Below are positions 1 through 7,865 of a stretch of 64,000 nucleotides of DNA, piece by piece. The stretch lies in NCBI RefSeq assembly GCF_002797975.1, contig NZ_PGET01000001.1, positions 2,542,001-2,606,000 on the forward strand, in the 5' to 3' direction. The first letter of the stretch is position 1; the number at the start of each line of letters is the position of its first letter. This stretch comes from [Clostridium] celerecrescens 18A (GTDB lineage Bacteria > Bacillota > Clostridia > Lachnospirales > Lachnospiraceae). The notes beneath the pieces were generated by a model that was given only the letters and a program-made list of their open reading frames with translations, did not search any database and was not told where the DNA came from. A program made the translations under genes and the position numbers.

Positions 1-120
1 ATTTTTCCATCAAGCTTATCACATTCGTTTACAAATCTGTGAAACAGCGATTCAACCGCAGAAGGAAGTATCTTAGTGTGAGTTTCATCGGTGAACTCCT
101 TGATTAAATGTTTTAAAGGC
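1..120 (-). other. Open frame running off the left edge, unassigned
   Basis: On the minus strand a frame stays open from about position 170 to the window edge and its last 35 or so codons have protein-like composition. I see no in-frame ATG. An AAGGAG followed by ATG at about 90 belongs to a different frame that stops after 19 codons. It could be the beginning of the next gene downstream of the terminator at 126-161, or chance. I do not recognise it. Confidence 0.2.
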
Positions 121-125
121 AAAAT

Positions 126-161
126 AAATCCAGATGCTATAATTACCTGGCATCTGGATTT
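126..161 (-). terminator. Rho-independent terminator of the BKACE operon
   Basis: Perfect 12-bp arms, AAATCCAGATGC and GCATCTGGATTT, enclose a 12-nt loop. Read on the minus strand the hairpin is followed by a T-rich tract (TTTATTTT). It lies about 46 bases beyond the stop of the last gene of the 9.3-0.2 kb operon. Confidence 0.75.
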
Positions 162-207
162 ATACGTAAACCACTACTCCCACTAACTCCGGTTCTCAGA
201 CCTGTTG

Positions 208-1029
208 TTATAGGGAATGAATATTCAGCATGGCCCTTATTTCATCAGGGGAAGCAGGCAGCATTTTCTTCTCTCTCACGATGCCTGCTGCCGCCTCTAC
301 CAGCTGAAGATTCGTGTCGGCTATGATTTCCCGGCTTAAATACCTGCTGTCTTCAAATCCGATCCGCACCGTGGAGGCCCCCAGATCGAGTGCAGTTTTT
401 ATAATCTGGAAATCTGTCCGATGGGCATGGGTAATTCCCCACAGGATGTTCTCTTTCTCCGGAAAGAATTCGTCCAATGCTTCCAGCATGGACTTTAAGG
501 TACGGACCGTGGCCGGAGCTGCTCCCATATGTCCCAGCACGATGCTGAACAGAATTGGGTCTGTAAATTCATACTTCATGGACAAATCCCTTGCGGTTTT
601 AATCATGCCGATCTCAAAAACTTCTATCTCCGGAGTTTTATGATGATTAAGAATCTGCTCCACGCAATAATAAACATCTTTAATAGGATTGATATAAACC
701 TGATCTCCCAAATTCACAGAGCCTACATTCAGGGAATTGGCTTCCACCCAGTCCGCAAATACAGGTGTGCAGCGCTCTTTTATGGTTAAATCCGATACCC
801 CTCCCGTAGATACCTGGATGACAATATCGCTTTCCGAACGGATATACCGGACCGTTTCCTCCAACAGGGCTAAATCCGGTGTCAGCCTTCCATTCCCATC
901 CCTTACATGCAGATGCACCATCCCGGCTCCTGCCCTGCTGCAGGCAATGACATCCTCTGCGATCTTCCTGGGATCGATCAACGTATCATCTGCAGACACC
1001 GGTGCAACGGATATCACTATTTTTTTCAT
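208..1029 (-). CDS. BKACE family (DUF849) beta-keto acid cleavage enzyme
   Basis: This 273-residue TIM-barrel protein belongs to the 3-keto-5-aminohexanoate cleavage enzyme (Kce) family. Members condense a beta-keto acid with acetyl-CoA and release acetoacetate plus a new CoA ester. The metal-binding HLH pair is present at His39 and His41, followed by VRDGNG, and the late Glu ligand fits RIGFEDS near residue 230. The start is set at 1029 because AGGAGAG lies 5-6 bases upstream; a longer reading adds 16 residues without a ribosome site. It is the last gene of the ABC-importer operon, 51 bp after the racemase-like gene. The substrate is unknown: BKACE specificity varies widely, and its pairing with a four-carbon acid-sugar kinase suggests a sugar-acid-derived keto acid, which is inference. 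Confidence 0.85.
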   Translation of the reverse strand: MKKIVISVAPVSADDTLIDPRKIAEDVIACSRAGAGMVHLHVRDGNGRLTPDLALLEETVRYIRSESDIVIQVSTGGVSDLTIKERCTPVFADWVEANSLNVGSVNLGDQVYINPIKDVYYCVEQILNHHKTPEIEVFEIGMIKTARDLSMKYEFTDPILFSIVLGHMGAAPATVRTLKSMLEALDEFFPEKENILWGITHAHRTDFQIIKTALDLGASTVRIGFEDSRYLSREIIADTNLQLVEAAAGIVREKKMLPASPDEIRAMLNIHSL

Positions 1030-1080
1030 ACAGCTCTCCTGTTCCTTTGTTATAAAGTCATTGGTTATAAGGGGCATTGG

Positions 1081-1752
1081 TTATAAGGTTCCTTTTGAAA
1101 TAAGGGCCGCCTTCAGGGCCTTTGCTCCAAATCCCGGGCTGGAAAGCACGGTTTTCCCATACAGGTCAGCAATATAGCTTTCACAATACGCCATGGAGCC
1201 CTGGGCAAACAGGATCACATCCGCCTCTTTCGCAGCCTTTCCGGCATGCTCTGCCATCAAGACCTTAAACTGCCCCTGATCCAGACCAAACGCACCATCC
1301 ACCAGCACCTCCATCATCTCCACATGCTTCCCCATTTCTCTTGCAACCCGTAAAACAGTTCTTTTGGTAGGCTCCAGAGTGGTAGGAAGTGTTGCCATCA
1401 CTGCGATTTTCCTGCCCAGTCTGACCGCTTCCCTGCACATCTCTTCATCCACTCTCACAATGGGCACCCCCAGATATCTGGCTGCATCCTGCACGCAGTC
1501 GGCAACCTCACCCACAGAAGAGCATAGGTTCAAAATTGCATCCGCCCCCTGCTCCACCGCCTTCATATACATCCCTATCAGCCTTGCCGCAGGTGCTGCT
1601 GTGACATAACCTTCTTTCCTCACCTCCGCCAGAATGGTGGGATCCTGAAAGCTTATGAGCTCCGCTTCGCTGCCTAACTGTTCCCTGACTTCTTTTTCCA
1701 CAATTTCAACCAGCTCCGGAGTAGTGCTGGTATAAATCAAACCAATTTTCAT
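1081..1752 (-). CDS. Asp/Glu/hydantoin racemase family protein
   Basis: At 223 residues it has the usual length for the Asp/Glu racemase superfamily, which includes amino-acid and hydantoin racemases, maleate isomerase and arylmalonate decarboxylase. The two cofactor-free catalytic cysteines appear conserved, Cys77 in NLCSSVGE and Cys190 in GSMAYCES. The start ATG overlaps the last four bases of the preceding kinase gene, with AAAGG upstream, so the two are translationally coupled. Nothing around it concerns amino acids. Placed between a DUF1537 kinase and a BKACE, it more likely epimerises, isomerises or decarboxylates a sugar-acid intermediate. That assignment is inferred from neighbours only. 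Confidence 0.8.
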   Translation of the reverse strand: MKIGLIYTSTTPELVEIVEKEVREQLGSEAELISFQDPTILAEVRKEGYVTAAPAARLIGMYMKAVEQGADAILNLCSSVGEVADCVQDAARYLGVPIVRVDEEMCREAVRLGRKIAVMATLPTTLEPTKRTVLRVAREMGKHVEMMEVLVDGAFGLDQGQFKVLMAEHAGKAAKEADVILFAQGSMAYCESYIADLYGKTVLSSPGFGAKALKAALISKGTL

Positions 1753-3194
1753 AATGAATCCTTTCTTTGTATCATTAGCAGCTCCACAGCCTCACGGAGC
1801 GTAGTCACCTCTCCCACATTCCCCGGAAAAATGACATATGGCAATCCGGGAAACTTGCTCTCTTCTCCAATGCGCCATACCGGAACTCCCGGACGGATCT
1901 GCCCCAGAACCTGGGCACGTTTCACCCTGAGAGCTTTGGTTCCAATGTCACTGGAAGTAATGCCTCCTTTTGCAATGATAAATGCCGGTGTCACTTCCAG
2001 CTTCTCAACCAGGGACATCACCGCCTCCGATATCTTTAACGAACGAAGCAGTGCAGCTTCCTTTGTATCATTTTCTATGGAAAGCAGGCGGCGCTTTGTA
2101 TAAACGACCACGGTTTTCCCTTCACGGACCGCATTTTCACACACAGTCCGTATCCGTTTAGCCTCCCGTTCCAGTCCTCCAGCCACCAGCACCAGATCAG
2201 AATCCATTTCAACAAACTGAAGACCAGCCGTCTTTTTTAATTCTTCCAGCTGCATGGTGGTTTTCTCCGTATGAGAGCCAATCACCACAATCCCTGCCGT
2301 CCTTCCGGCCTCAGTTATCATCTCATCTTTCGTAAGAAGGGGTTTGTCACTGATATTGCCAAACGCTTTTACAAAAGCCGCAGCCGTCCGGAAGATGTAA
2401 TGCTTTCCCTTACCCATGGCACGGTAAAGAGCAATGCAGAAAACCTTAATATCATATTCATCCACCGCATTTACGATGATTTTCTGAAAACCCTTTACAG
2501 CAAGCAGCTGCTCCGTGATTTTATCCAGTTTCATTCCCCTTAAATCTTCCAACGAAACGCAGACAACGGAATCCGCCCGAAACCTTCCCTCTGTCTTCTC
2601 TTCGATATATTCGGAGAGGTTGGAAGACTGATATCCAAACGTCTTATCCCCGGCAAATTCCGTCTCTCCCGCCGGAACCAGTTCGTCCCCATATTTAACA
2701 TAATGGACATTATCAATGGTAAAGCGTCCTCCTTCCGCAAAAAAAGGACACAAAATTTCACCGTCCACCTTCCACGGGTTCTGCTCTTCTAAAACCGCCT
2801 TCAACACTTCGGTCTCCAATGGATAATGACCGCGCAGGGTGGAATCCCCGCGGCTGACAATCAGATATTCCCGTCCCATCTCTTTTGCGGTCCGGTCTGC
2901 CCGCTTTCCAATTTCCTCATGGGCCTTTGCCGTCTGTTCTGCCGTAAATCCCCTTGAATTAGTCAAAATGAAAAATAATTTATTTTTTTCTTCAAAACCA
3001 CGGCCTATGCTTTCCAGAGACCAGTCCGTGTAAACGGATAGATCATGGACTGTTTGTATCCCTGTGGGATCATCATCCAAAACAATAATTTTTCTGGTAT
3101 CAGCATCGGCTTCTGCTGTCAGCAGATCATCCACCTTCCTCTTATCGTAACGGGGGTATGAATGTAATATCTCACTGCTTATTCTTTTTTCCAT
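1749..3194 (-). CDS. Four-carbon acid sugar kinase family protein (DUF1537)
   Basis: A 481-residue kinase with the DUF1537 N-terminal motif LDDDPTGIQTVHDL near residue 40 and the C-terminal nucleotide-binding segment including AKGGITSSDIG. Characterised members phosphorylate 3- or 2-oxo-tetronates (OtnK, DtnK) or 3-oxo-isoapionate (OiaK, in an oxidative apiose route). The usual partners, an OtnC aldolase, a PdxA2 dehydrogenase or a RuBisCO-like protein, are absent. It is followed instead by a racemase-like protein and a BKACE. It starts 16 bases inside the preceding DUF4038 gene behind GGAGAAG. An acid-sugar kinase role is well supported; the exact substrate is not. Confidence 0.88.
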   Translation of the reverse strand: MEKRISSEILHSYPRYDKRKVDDLLTAEADADTRKIIVLDDDPTGIQTVHDLSVYTDWSLESIGRGFEEKNKLFFILTNSRGFTAEQTAKAHEEIGKRADRTAKEMGREYLIVSRGDSTLRGHYPLETEVLKAVLEEQNPWKVDGEILCPFFAEGGRFTIDNVHYVKYGDELVPAGETEFAGDKTFGYQSSNLSEYIEEKTEGRFRADSVVCVSLEDLRGMKLDKITEQLLAVKGFQKIIVNAVDEYDIKVFCIALYRAMGKGKHYIFRTAAAFVKAFGNISDKPLLTKDEMITEAGRTAGIVVIGSHTEKTTMQLEELKKTAGLQFVEMDSDLVLVAGGLEREAKRIRTVCENAVREGKTVVVYTKRRLLSIENDTKEAALLRSLKISEAVMSLVEKLEVTPAFIIAKGGITSSDIGTKALRVKRAQVLGQIRPGVPVWRIGEESKFPGLPYVIFPGNVGEVTTLREAVELLMIQRKDSL

Positions 3195-4543
3195 CCGTCT
3201 ACTTCTCCATGTATATCTTTTTCTTCCTGCAACAGCAGCACAATATCCTTTGTTTCATCCCTGGCAGGCGGTGTTTCCGTAATTTCAGGCTGCCCGCTGA
3301 CGGTCTTAATATAGCTCTTTCCTCCTGTCGCCGGACAAAACCAGAATACCATCATCCGTTTTTCCTTATAATCTTCCAGGGAAAGCTTTATTTCCCTTCC
3401 CGTATAAGAATAAGCCATTAAAAAGTCTTCTCCGGCAAATACACTGATCCGACCGTACTTTTCTCCCTGTTCGGACCGGAGCAGCTGCTGCGCCGGTTTC
3501 CCGTGAACAAAGCCGACCGACTCCATTAAATCTTTTAAATGCTTCATTTGTGAACTTCCGGTATGATGCAGGCCGTCTTCCCATAAAAAGTTTACGCCAA
3601 AGCTCCCTTCTTCTGATAAATCACGATGAAACTGCATCACCGCATTATGTCCGTAAGTATGGCCTGCTGCCCCGGCAAACACATCCCAGTAGGCGTAACG
3701 CCTGACGTCTGCAGCCTGCCAATAAGGCTGGGTCTTATCATGAAGTCCCTGCAGAATCCATTCATAAGAAGGCTCACCGTCCAGAACAGGTTTCACAGGC
3801 AGCCTGATATAGTCGCCTTCCACATAACGCCAGCAGTCTTCACCAAAACAGGTTTCTGAGGGCCGGTTGTCATCCCATGATCCTAACTGATCCTGGTCAT
3901 ATCTTCTGTGTCCTGACTGGAACAGATTAAAATCCAGCCACGCTTCATTGTGGAACCATTGGGAGGAATCCGTCCTCCCGAAGGGATGGTAAGTAACCAG
4001 ACGGTCCGGCTCATCCTCTTTCATCATTTTTCCCATGGAACAGAAAAGCTCACGATTGACATCGCCTCTCACATCGCCGCCCACGATCCAGATCAGATTC
4101 GGGCAGTGGTGATAACGATCCAGCACGAATTTCATGAAACTCTTTAGGTTCCCCATATTTAAGGATCCGTTTTTTACAATATCGCTACCCCATACCGGCA
4201 GAATTCCCAGATATAATCCCAGCTCTTCTGCCATTTCCATTACCCGGTCAATATGTCTCCAAAAGGTTCCGCAGGTGTTGATTTTTGAGAAATCACCATC
4301 CATCAGCGCCGTATCTCCCCCCAGATTCCTTTGGTCAGCCGTATGCAGAAAGTCTGCTAAAATCACATTATATCCTTTTTCCTTCCGGTTTCTCAAATAC
4401 CGGTATGTCTCCTCTAAGGTCAGCCGTTGAAACATGAGCCAGGCAGTATCGGCCAGCCAGAAAAAAGGCGTGTCCCCATTGGTAAAATACCGTTTGTTTT
4501 CATGCACCCGCAGAAGTCCGCTCTCCCAGGGTTTCTTATCCAT
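3179..4543 (-). CDS. DUF4038 apiosidase-like glycoside hydrolase (GH140-type)
   Basis: This 454-residue protein begins with the DUF4038 signature (RYFTNGDTPFFWLADTAW) and has a TIM barrel with NLIWIVGGD near residue 154 and LDGEPSYE near 255, where the acid/base and nucleophile would be expected. It ends in a small beta domain. The characterised GH140 relatives release D-apiose from rhamnogalacturonan II. There is no signal peptide, so it should act in the cytoplasm on imported oligosaccharides. It overlaps the genes on both sides by 8 and 16 bases. The family call is firm. Apiose specificity is inferred and is helped by the candidate apiose operon 10 kb away. Confidence 0.82.
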   Translation of the reverse strand: MDKKPWESGLLRVHENKRYFTNGDTPFFWLADTAWLMFQRLTLEETYRYLRNRKEKGYNVILADFLHTADQRNLGGDTALMDGDFSKINTCGTFWRHIDRVMEMAEELGLYLGILPVWGSDIVKNGSLNMGNLKSFMKFVLDRYHHCPNLIWIVGGDVRGDVNRELFCSMGKMMKEDEPDRLVTYHPFGRTDSSQWFHNEAWLDFNLFQSGHRRYDQDQLGSWDDNRPSETCFGEDCWRYVEGDYIRLPVKPVLDGEPSYEWILQGLHDKTQPYWQAADVRRYAYWDVFAGAAGHTYGHNAVMQFHRDLSEEGSFGVNFLWEDGLHHTGSSQMKHLKDLMESVGFVHGKPAQQLLRSEQGEKYGRISVFAGEDFLMAYSYTGREIKLSLEDYKEKRMMVFWFCPATGGKSYIKTVSGQPEITETPPARDETKDIVLLLQEEKDIHGEVDGWKKE

Positions 4544-5801
4544 GCTCTTTCTCCTTTTCCAAGTCAGCCAACATGTTAATCGCCAGGAGGTTCCAGTTTA
4601 TAAAACCGCCGTTTACCACCGGATCTCCGTTGATCGGATTGTAATATTCATGCATACATCCCGTCTTTTCCAGATCCGTGCCCAGAAGCTTTAAAGAATT
4701 ACGGCAGATTTCTTCTGCCTCTTCCCGGTATCCATAAGAGAGCATGGCCTGAAACACCACATAATTGGCTACCAGCCACACAGGGCCAAGCCAGTTGGAG
4801 GGATTATTGGTCGCTTCAAGATTAAACATCTTCTCATCCTTTGCCAAAGTGGCGATTCCAAAACTGCTGTGAAATGTATTCTCATCATGATAATGACTGA
4901 CCAGGCTCTTTGCCTGTTCCTTTGTTGCAAAACCAGCATACATGGGAATAAATCCGGACCATACCCTTATTTTAATGGGAAGGGTCTTCCAGAACACCCC
5001 AAGGCCTTCGTGGAACCAGTCAAATTTTCTGGTCCTGATATCCACATCCACAGAATAGAAGAACTGATCCCTTTTATCCCAGCACTCCTCCTGTATGGAC
5101 TGTATCAGGGCTTTCGCCCGGTCCTCCCACTCCAGGGCCTCACCGCTTTTTCCGGCGTTTTTCAGAACACACCCGTATGCCTGCATTTCCAGAACCATAA
5201 ATGAATTCAGGTATATATTTGCTGTGGAAAATTTCGGACGTCCGAAGGAAGCGGGATCATTGTCCATCCCTATCATAATGTCATCGCACCAGACAAACAG
5301 CCCTTTATCTTCCATAAAATAATTTCGGTAATAGCAGTCAAAGTATGCTTTCAGCCCGTCTAAATACTCCCTTGACCAGGAATAATCCCCCTGGTATTCA
5401 CTGATCAGACGCAACTGCTGGCAAAGAAACGGCTTATGCATGTTCATTTGCACGCCTTCCTTATGCTTCATGTTTAAATAGGGCTCCGGCCACCGGTCAA
5501 CCTCGATCATCATGGGAATATAGCCATCCTCCAGCTGATGATCCATAAAATTCTTCACATTTCCTCTGGCATGGACCAGAATCTTTTCCTGTAGATCCTC
5601 TGAAAAAGAATCCATGATACCGAATAATCCGTAAACCGACCAGTAGGTATCCCAGTCCCATAAATTTCCGTCATAGACACTGCCCGGATCAATAAAGGGA
5701 TGGCGGATAAATCCATGAGGCTCTTTTAAAAGCCCGTTTACATGACCTGCCACATAATCTTTTATCTCCTGCGCATAACGCATACTTTCCTGATCCATCA
5801 T
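4536..5801 (-). CDS. (alpha/alpha)6-barrel glycoside hydrolase, MGH1/GH63-like
   Basis: About 421 residues resembling the catalytic barrel shared by GH63, trehalase and mannosylglycerate-hydrolase-like enzymes. Family-typical stretches are GSVYDGNLWDWDTYWS near the N-terminus, WFHEGLGVFW in the middle, and NNPSNWLGPVW followed by GGFINWNLLA near the C-terminus. I place the start at 5801 (ATG ATG, with AAAGG upstream), because a longer reading would run through the end of the permease gene. No signal peptide is visible. It lies directly behind the importer permeases and overlaps the DUF4038 gene, so it probably hydrolyses the imported oligosaccharide. The linkage is unknown. Confidence 0.78.
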   Translation of the reverse strand: MMDQESMRYAQEIKDYVAGHVNGLLKEPHGFIRHPFIDPGSVYDGNLWDWDTYWSVYGLFGIMDSFSEDLQEKILVHARGNVKNFMDHQLEDGYIPMMIEVDRWPEPYLNMKHKEGVQMNMHKPFLCQQLRLISEYQGDYSWSREYLDGLKAYFDCYYRNYFMEDKGLFVWCDDIMIGMDNDPASFGRPKFSTANIYLNSFMVLEMQAYGCVLKNAGKSGEALEWEDRAKALIQSIQEECWDKRDQFFYSVDVDIRTRKFDWFHEGLGVFWKTLPIKIRVWSGFIPMYAGFATKEQAKSLVSHYHDENTFHSSFGIATLAKDEKMFNLEATNNPSNWLGPVWLVANYVVFQAMLSYGYREEAEEICRNSLKLLGTDLEKTGCMHEYYNPINGDPVVNGGFINWNLLAINMLADLEKEKEHG

Positions 5802-5806
5802 CCTGC

Positions 5807-6637
5807 TTATCCTTTCACCGCTCCTGCTGTCATCCCTTCGATTACCCTTTTGTTCAGAATCATATATAAGATCAGCATAGGAATCACACACATAGACACG
5901 GAAGCAAAAATCGCTCCCCAGTTTTTCGCTCCAAATTCATTCTGAAAATACAGAAGACCGGTTTGAACCGTCTTCAGCTTTTGGTCACTGATAAATGTCA
6001 TGGAAAAAATCAGATCATTCCATTTAAAGAAGAACTGCAATACTAAAACCGTAACAATGGCATTCTTCATCAGCGGTACCACCACATACCACATCAATTT
6101 GTAGATACCGCATCCGTCAATCACCGCTGCTTCCATAATCTCATCGGGAAACGACCGAAGATAACCGGTGGTCAAAAGAGTCGACAGAGACAGGCCGAAA
6201 GCCGTGTATGTAATGATCAGGCAGAGCCTGCTGTTTAAAAGGCCCATGCCGGAATAAATCTGAAATAAGGGAATCAGGGCAGTTGCCACCGGAATCATGA
6301 TGCCAAATTCAAAATATTTTCCAACGACCCCCTTAAGCTTCCATCTCATCTTTGTTACCGCAAAACTGACAGTTACCGTAAACAGTACAATAAAGAATAA
6401 GGAAACCACCGTACATATGAAGCTGTTTTTAAAAAAAACGTCCATATTTCCTCTTGTCCACGCCTCTATGTAATTCTGGATATAGAAGCCCGAGTTTAAC
6501 GCATATGCCGGCTTGCTGGTCCACTCACTCTGCTGTTTTAAGGAAGCGGTCAGCATCCAGAACAGCGGATATACTTCGATCACCACAAGACAAACAATGA
6601 CTAATTTAATTGCAATTGATTTAAATCCTTTTTTCAT
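5807..6637 (-). CDS. Sugar ABC transporter permease, MalG/CUT1 type
   Basis: A 276-residue inner-membrane protein with six predicted hydrophobic segments. It carries the EAA loop (EAAVIDGCGIYKLMWYVVVPL, about residues 168-188), which contacts the ATPase. The first segment follows MKKGFKSIAIK, and the N-terminal layout (YPLFWMLTASLK) is typical of MalG-like subunits. It follows the other permease with a 14-bp gap and precedes the glycosidase by 5 bp. No ATPase gene is in the operon, so as in many Firmicutes an MsmX-type shared ATPase encoded elsewhere is expected. Confidence 0.93.
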   Translation of the reverse strand: MKKGFKSIAIKLVIVCLVVIEVYPLFWMLTASLKQQSEWTSKPAYALNSGFYIQNYIEAWTRGNMDVFFKNSFICTVVSLFFIVLFTVTVSFAVTKMRWKLKGVVGKYFEFGIMIPVATALIPLFQIYSGMGLLNSRLCLIITYTAFGLSLSTLLTTGYLRSFPDEIMEAAVIDGCGIYKLMWYVVVPLMKNAIVTVLVLQFFFKWNDLIFSMTFISDQKLKTVQTGLLYFQNEFGAKNWGAIFASVSMCVIPMLILYMILNKRVIEGMTAGAVKG

Positions 6638-6651
6638 GCTCGATCTTCCTC

Positions 6652-7530
6652 CTATTCTTTTACATCAAACCTGCGGATGATGGACGATCCAAATACGCAC
6701 AGCATGAATATGAACAGCGCAACCACACTTCCGTAACCCACCTTGTTATAGGTGAAGGAAACATTATACATATACATGGACAGGGATCTTGTGGCCGCTC
6801 CAGGTCCTCCGTTAGTCAGTGCTGTCGCGGATTCAAACATTTTCACCGTTCCGGAAAAACTGAAAATCAGACAGGTGATGATCATTGCATGCAGCAAAGG
6901 GGCCAGAATATGACGAAACAGCTGCAGTCCGCCTGCTCCATCAATTTTCGCCGCTTCGATTACGTCTCCCGGAATATCCAAAAGCGCCCCGTAGAAGATA
7001 ACGGCATAAAATCCCATGGCCACCCAGATATCCATTACGCACAAGCTTCCCAGGGCCGTTGAAGCCTGGCCGATCCAGGGCTGTACCAGACCGGTCAGAC
7101 CCAGGGTATCTAAAAGGCTGTTTAACAGTCCATAATTTGGCTGTATCTCGTAAATTTTCTGGAACAGCTGCCCCACTGCCACGGTGGGCAGCACAACCGG
7201 AAAAAATACCAGAGTACGGATCACATTCTTAAAACGTTTCAGCCAGAAATAAAACATCAGAGCTAATAAAAGCCCCATACCTACCTGCCCTACCATTACA
7301 ATGGATATATATTTCAGATTCACAGCCATAGATGCTTTAAAGTTGCTGTCTCCCAGCAGACGCAGGAAGTTGTCAAACCCGCAGAACTCCCATTTCAGCC
7401 CCGGAGACCCGGAATAAAACGAGTAATACAAAGACCATATTACAGGCAGAATGACTATGACAGAATAGACGATCAATGCAGGTAATACGAAAATTGCAAT
7501 TGCCGTTTTATTTTCCAATACCTTTTTCAT
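6652..7530 (-). CDS. Sugar ABC transporter permease, MalF/UgpA type
   Basis: A 292-residue CUT1 permease with a first membrane helix at residues 11-30, further helices throughout, and the EAA motif EAAKIDGAGG near residue 194. The C-terminal region NGGPGAATRSLSMYMYN is typical of MalF/UgpA proteins. A GGAGG ribosome site precedes the ATG. It pairs with the MalG-type permease and with the binding protein at 7866-9275. A 335-bp spacer with a strong hairpin separates it from the binding-protein gene, which probably lowers permease expression relative to the binding protein. Confidence 0.93.
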   Translation of the reverse strand: MKKVLENKTAIAIFVLPALIVYSVIVILPVIWSLYYSFYSGSPGLKWEFCGFDNFLRLLGDSNFKASMAVNLKYISIVMVGQVGMGLLLALMFYFWLKRFKNVIRTLVFFPVVLPTVAVGQLFQKIYEIQPNYGLLNSLLDTLGLTGLVQPWIGQASTALGSLCVMDIWVAMGFYAVIFYGALLDIPGDVIEAAKIDGAGGLQLFRHILAPLLHAMIITCLIFSFSGTVKMFESATALTNGGPGAATRSLSMYMYNVSFTYNKVGYGSVVALFIFMLCVFGSSIIRRFDVKE

Positions 7531-7865
7531 AGAAAAACCTCCAATCCCTTTCCATTTGACGCTCCCGCATGCCAGACGGACTTAAACAATCCGTTTTGCT
7601 GCCGGATTCGGGCCAAGCGGATATTCGCAATCCGCTTCGCTACTTGCTTACAGTGTCCCCGATTTGCGGGGGAGGCCCTGCCCCGCTCCATCGGGCATAA
7701 CCGAATAGAAGCTATCGCTGCTTATCAGGTGGTGCTTGTACTCCACCTGAATATCTTGATTCGGTTAAAAAAAGGGGTGCTGGATTCCTTTTCAGAACTT
7801 CACAGCACCCCGTATCTTATCTTACGGCTTATCAGGCCATCCGACTTATAGAAGTTAAATTCTTA
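7531..7865. repeat. 335-bp spacer built of nested inverted repeats
   Basis: No coding potential. The spacer holds a series of palindromic blocks: TAACCGAAT at 7699-7707 pairs with ATTCGGTTA at 7759-7767, and TCAGGTGG at 7726-7733 pairs with CCACCTGA at 7743-7750 inside it. Two further hairpins with AGCGGAT/ATCCGCT and ACGGACT/AATCCGT-type arms lie between 7565 and 7645. This looks like a mobile or repetitive palindromic element inserted between the binding-protein gene and the permeases, or an mRNA-stabilising region. I cannot tell which from one copy. Confidence 0.5.
7771..7811 (-). terminator. Intra-operon terminator/attenuator after the binding-protein gene
   Basis: GGGGTGCTG at 7774-7782 pairs with CAGCACCCC at 7803-7811. 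Read on the minus strand the hairpin is followed by seven T residues. It lies 55 bp after the stop of the binding-protein gene and upstream of the permeases. That is the usual arrangement for making more binding protein than membrane subunits. Confidence 0.75.

Noticed and set aside
1081..1752. MurI glutamate racemase
   Set aside because: The motifs around the two cysteines are closer to the hydantoin/Asp-Glu racemase-like group, and the operon is catabolic.
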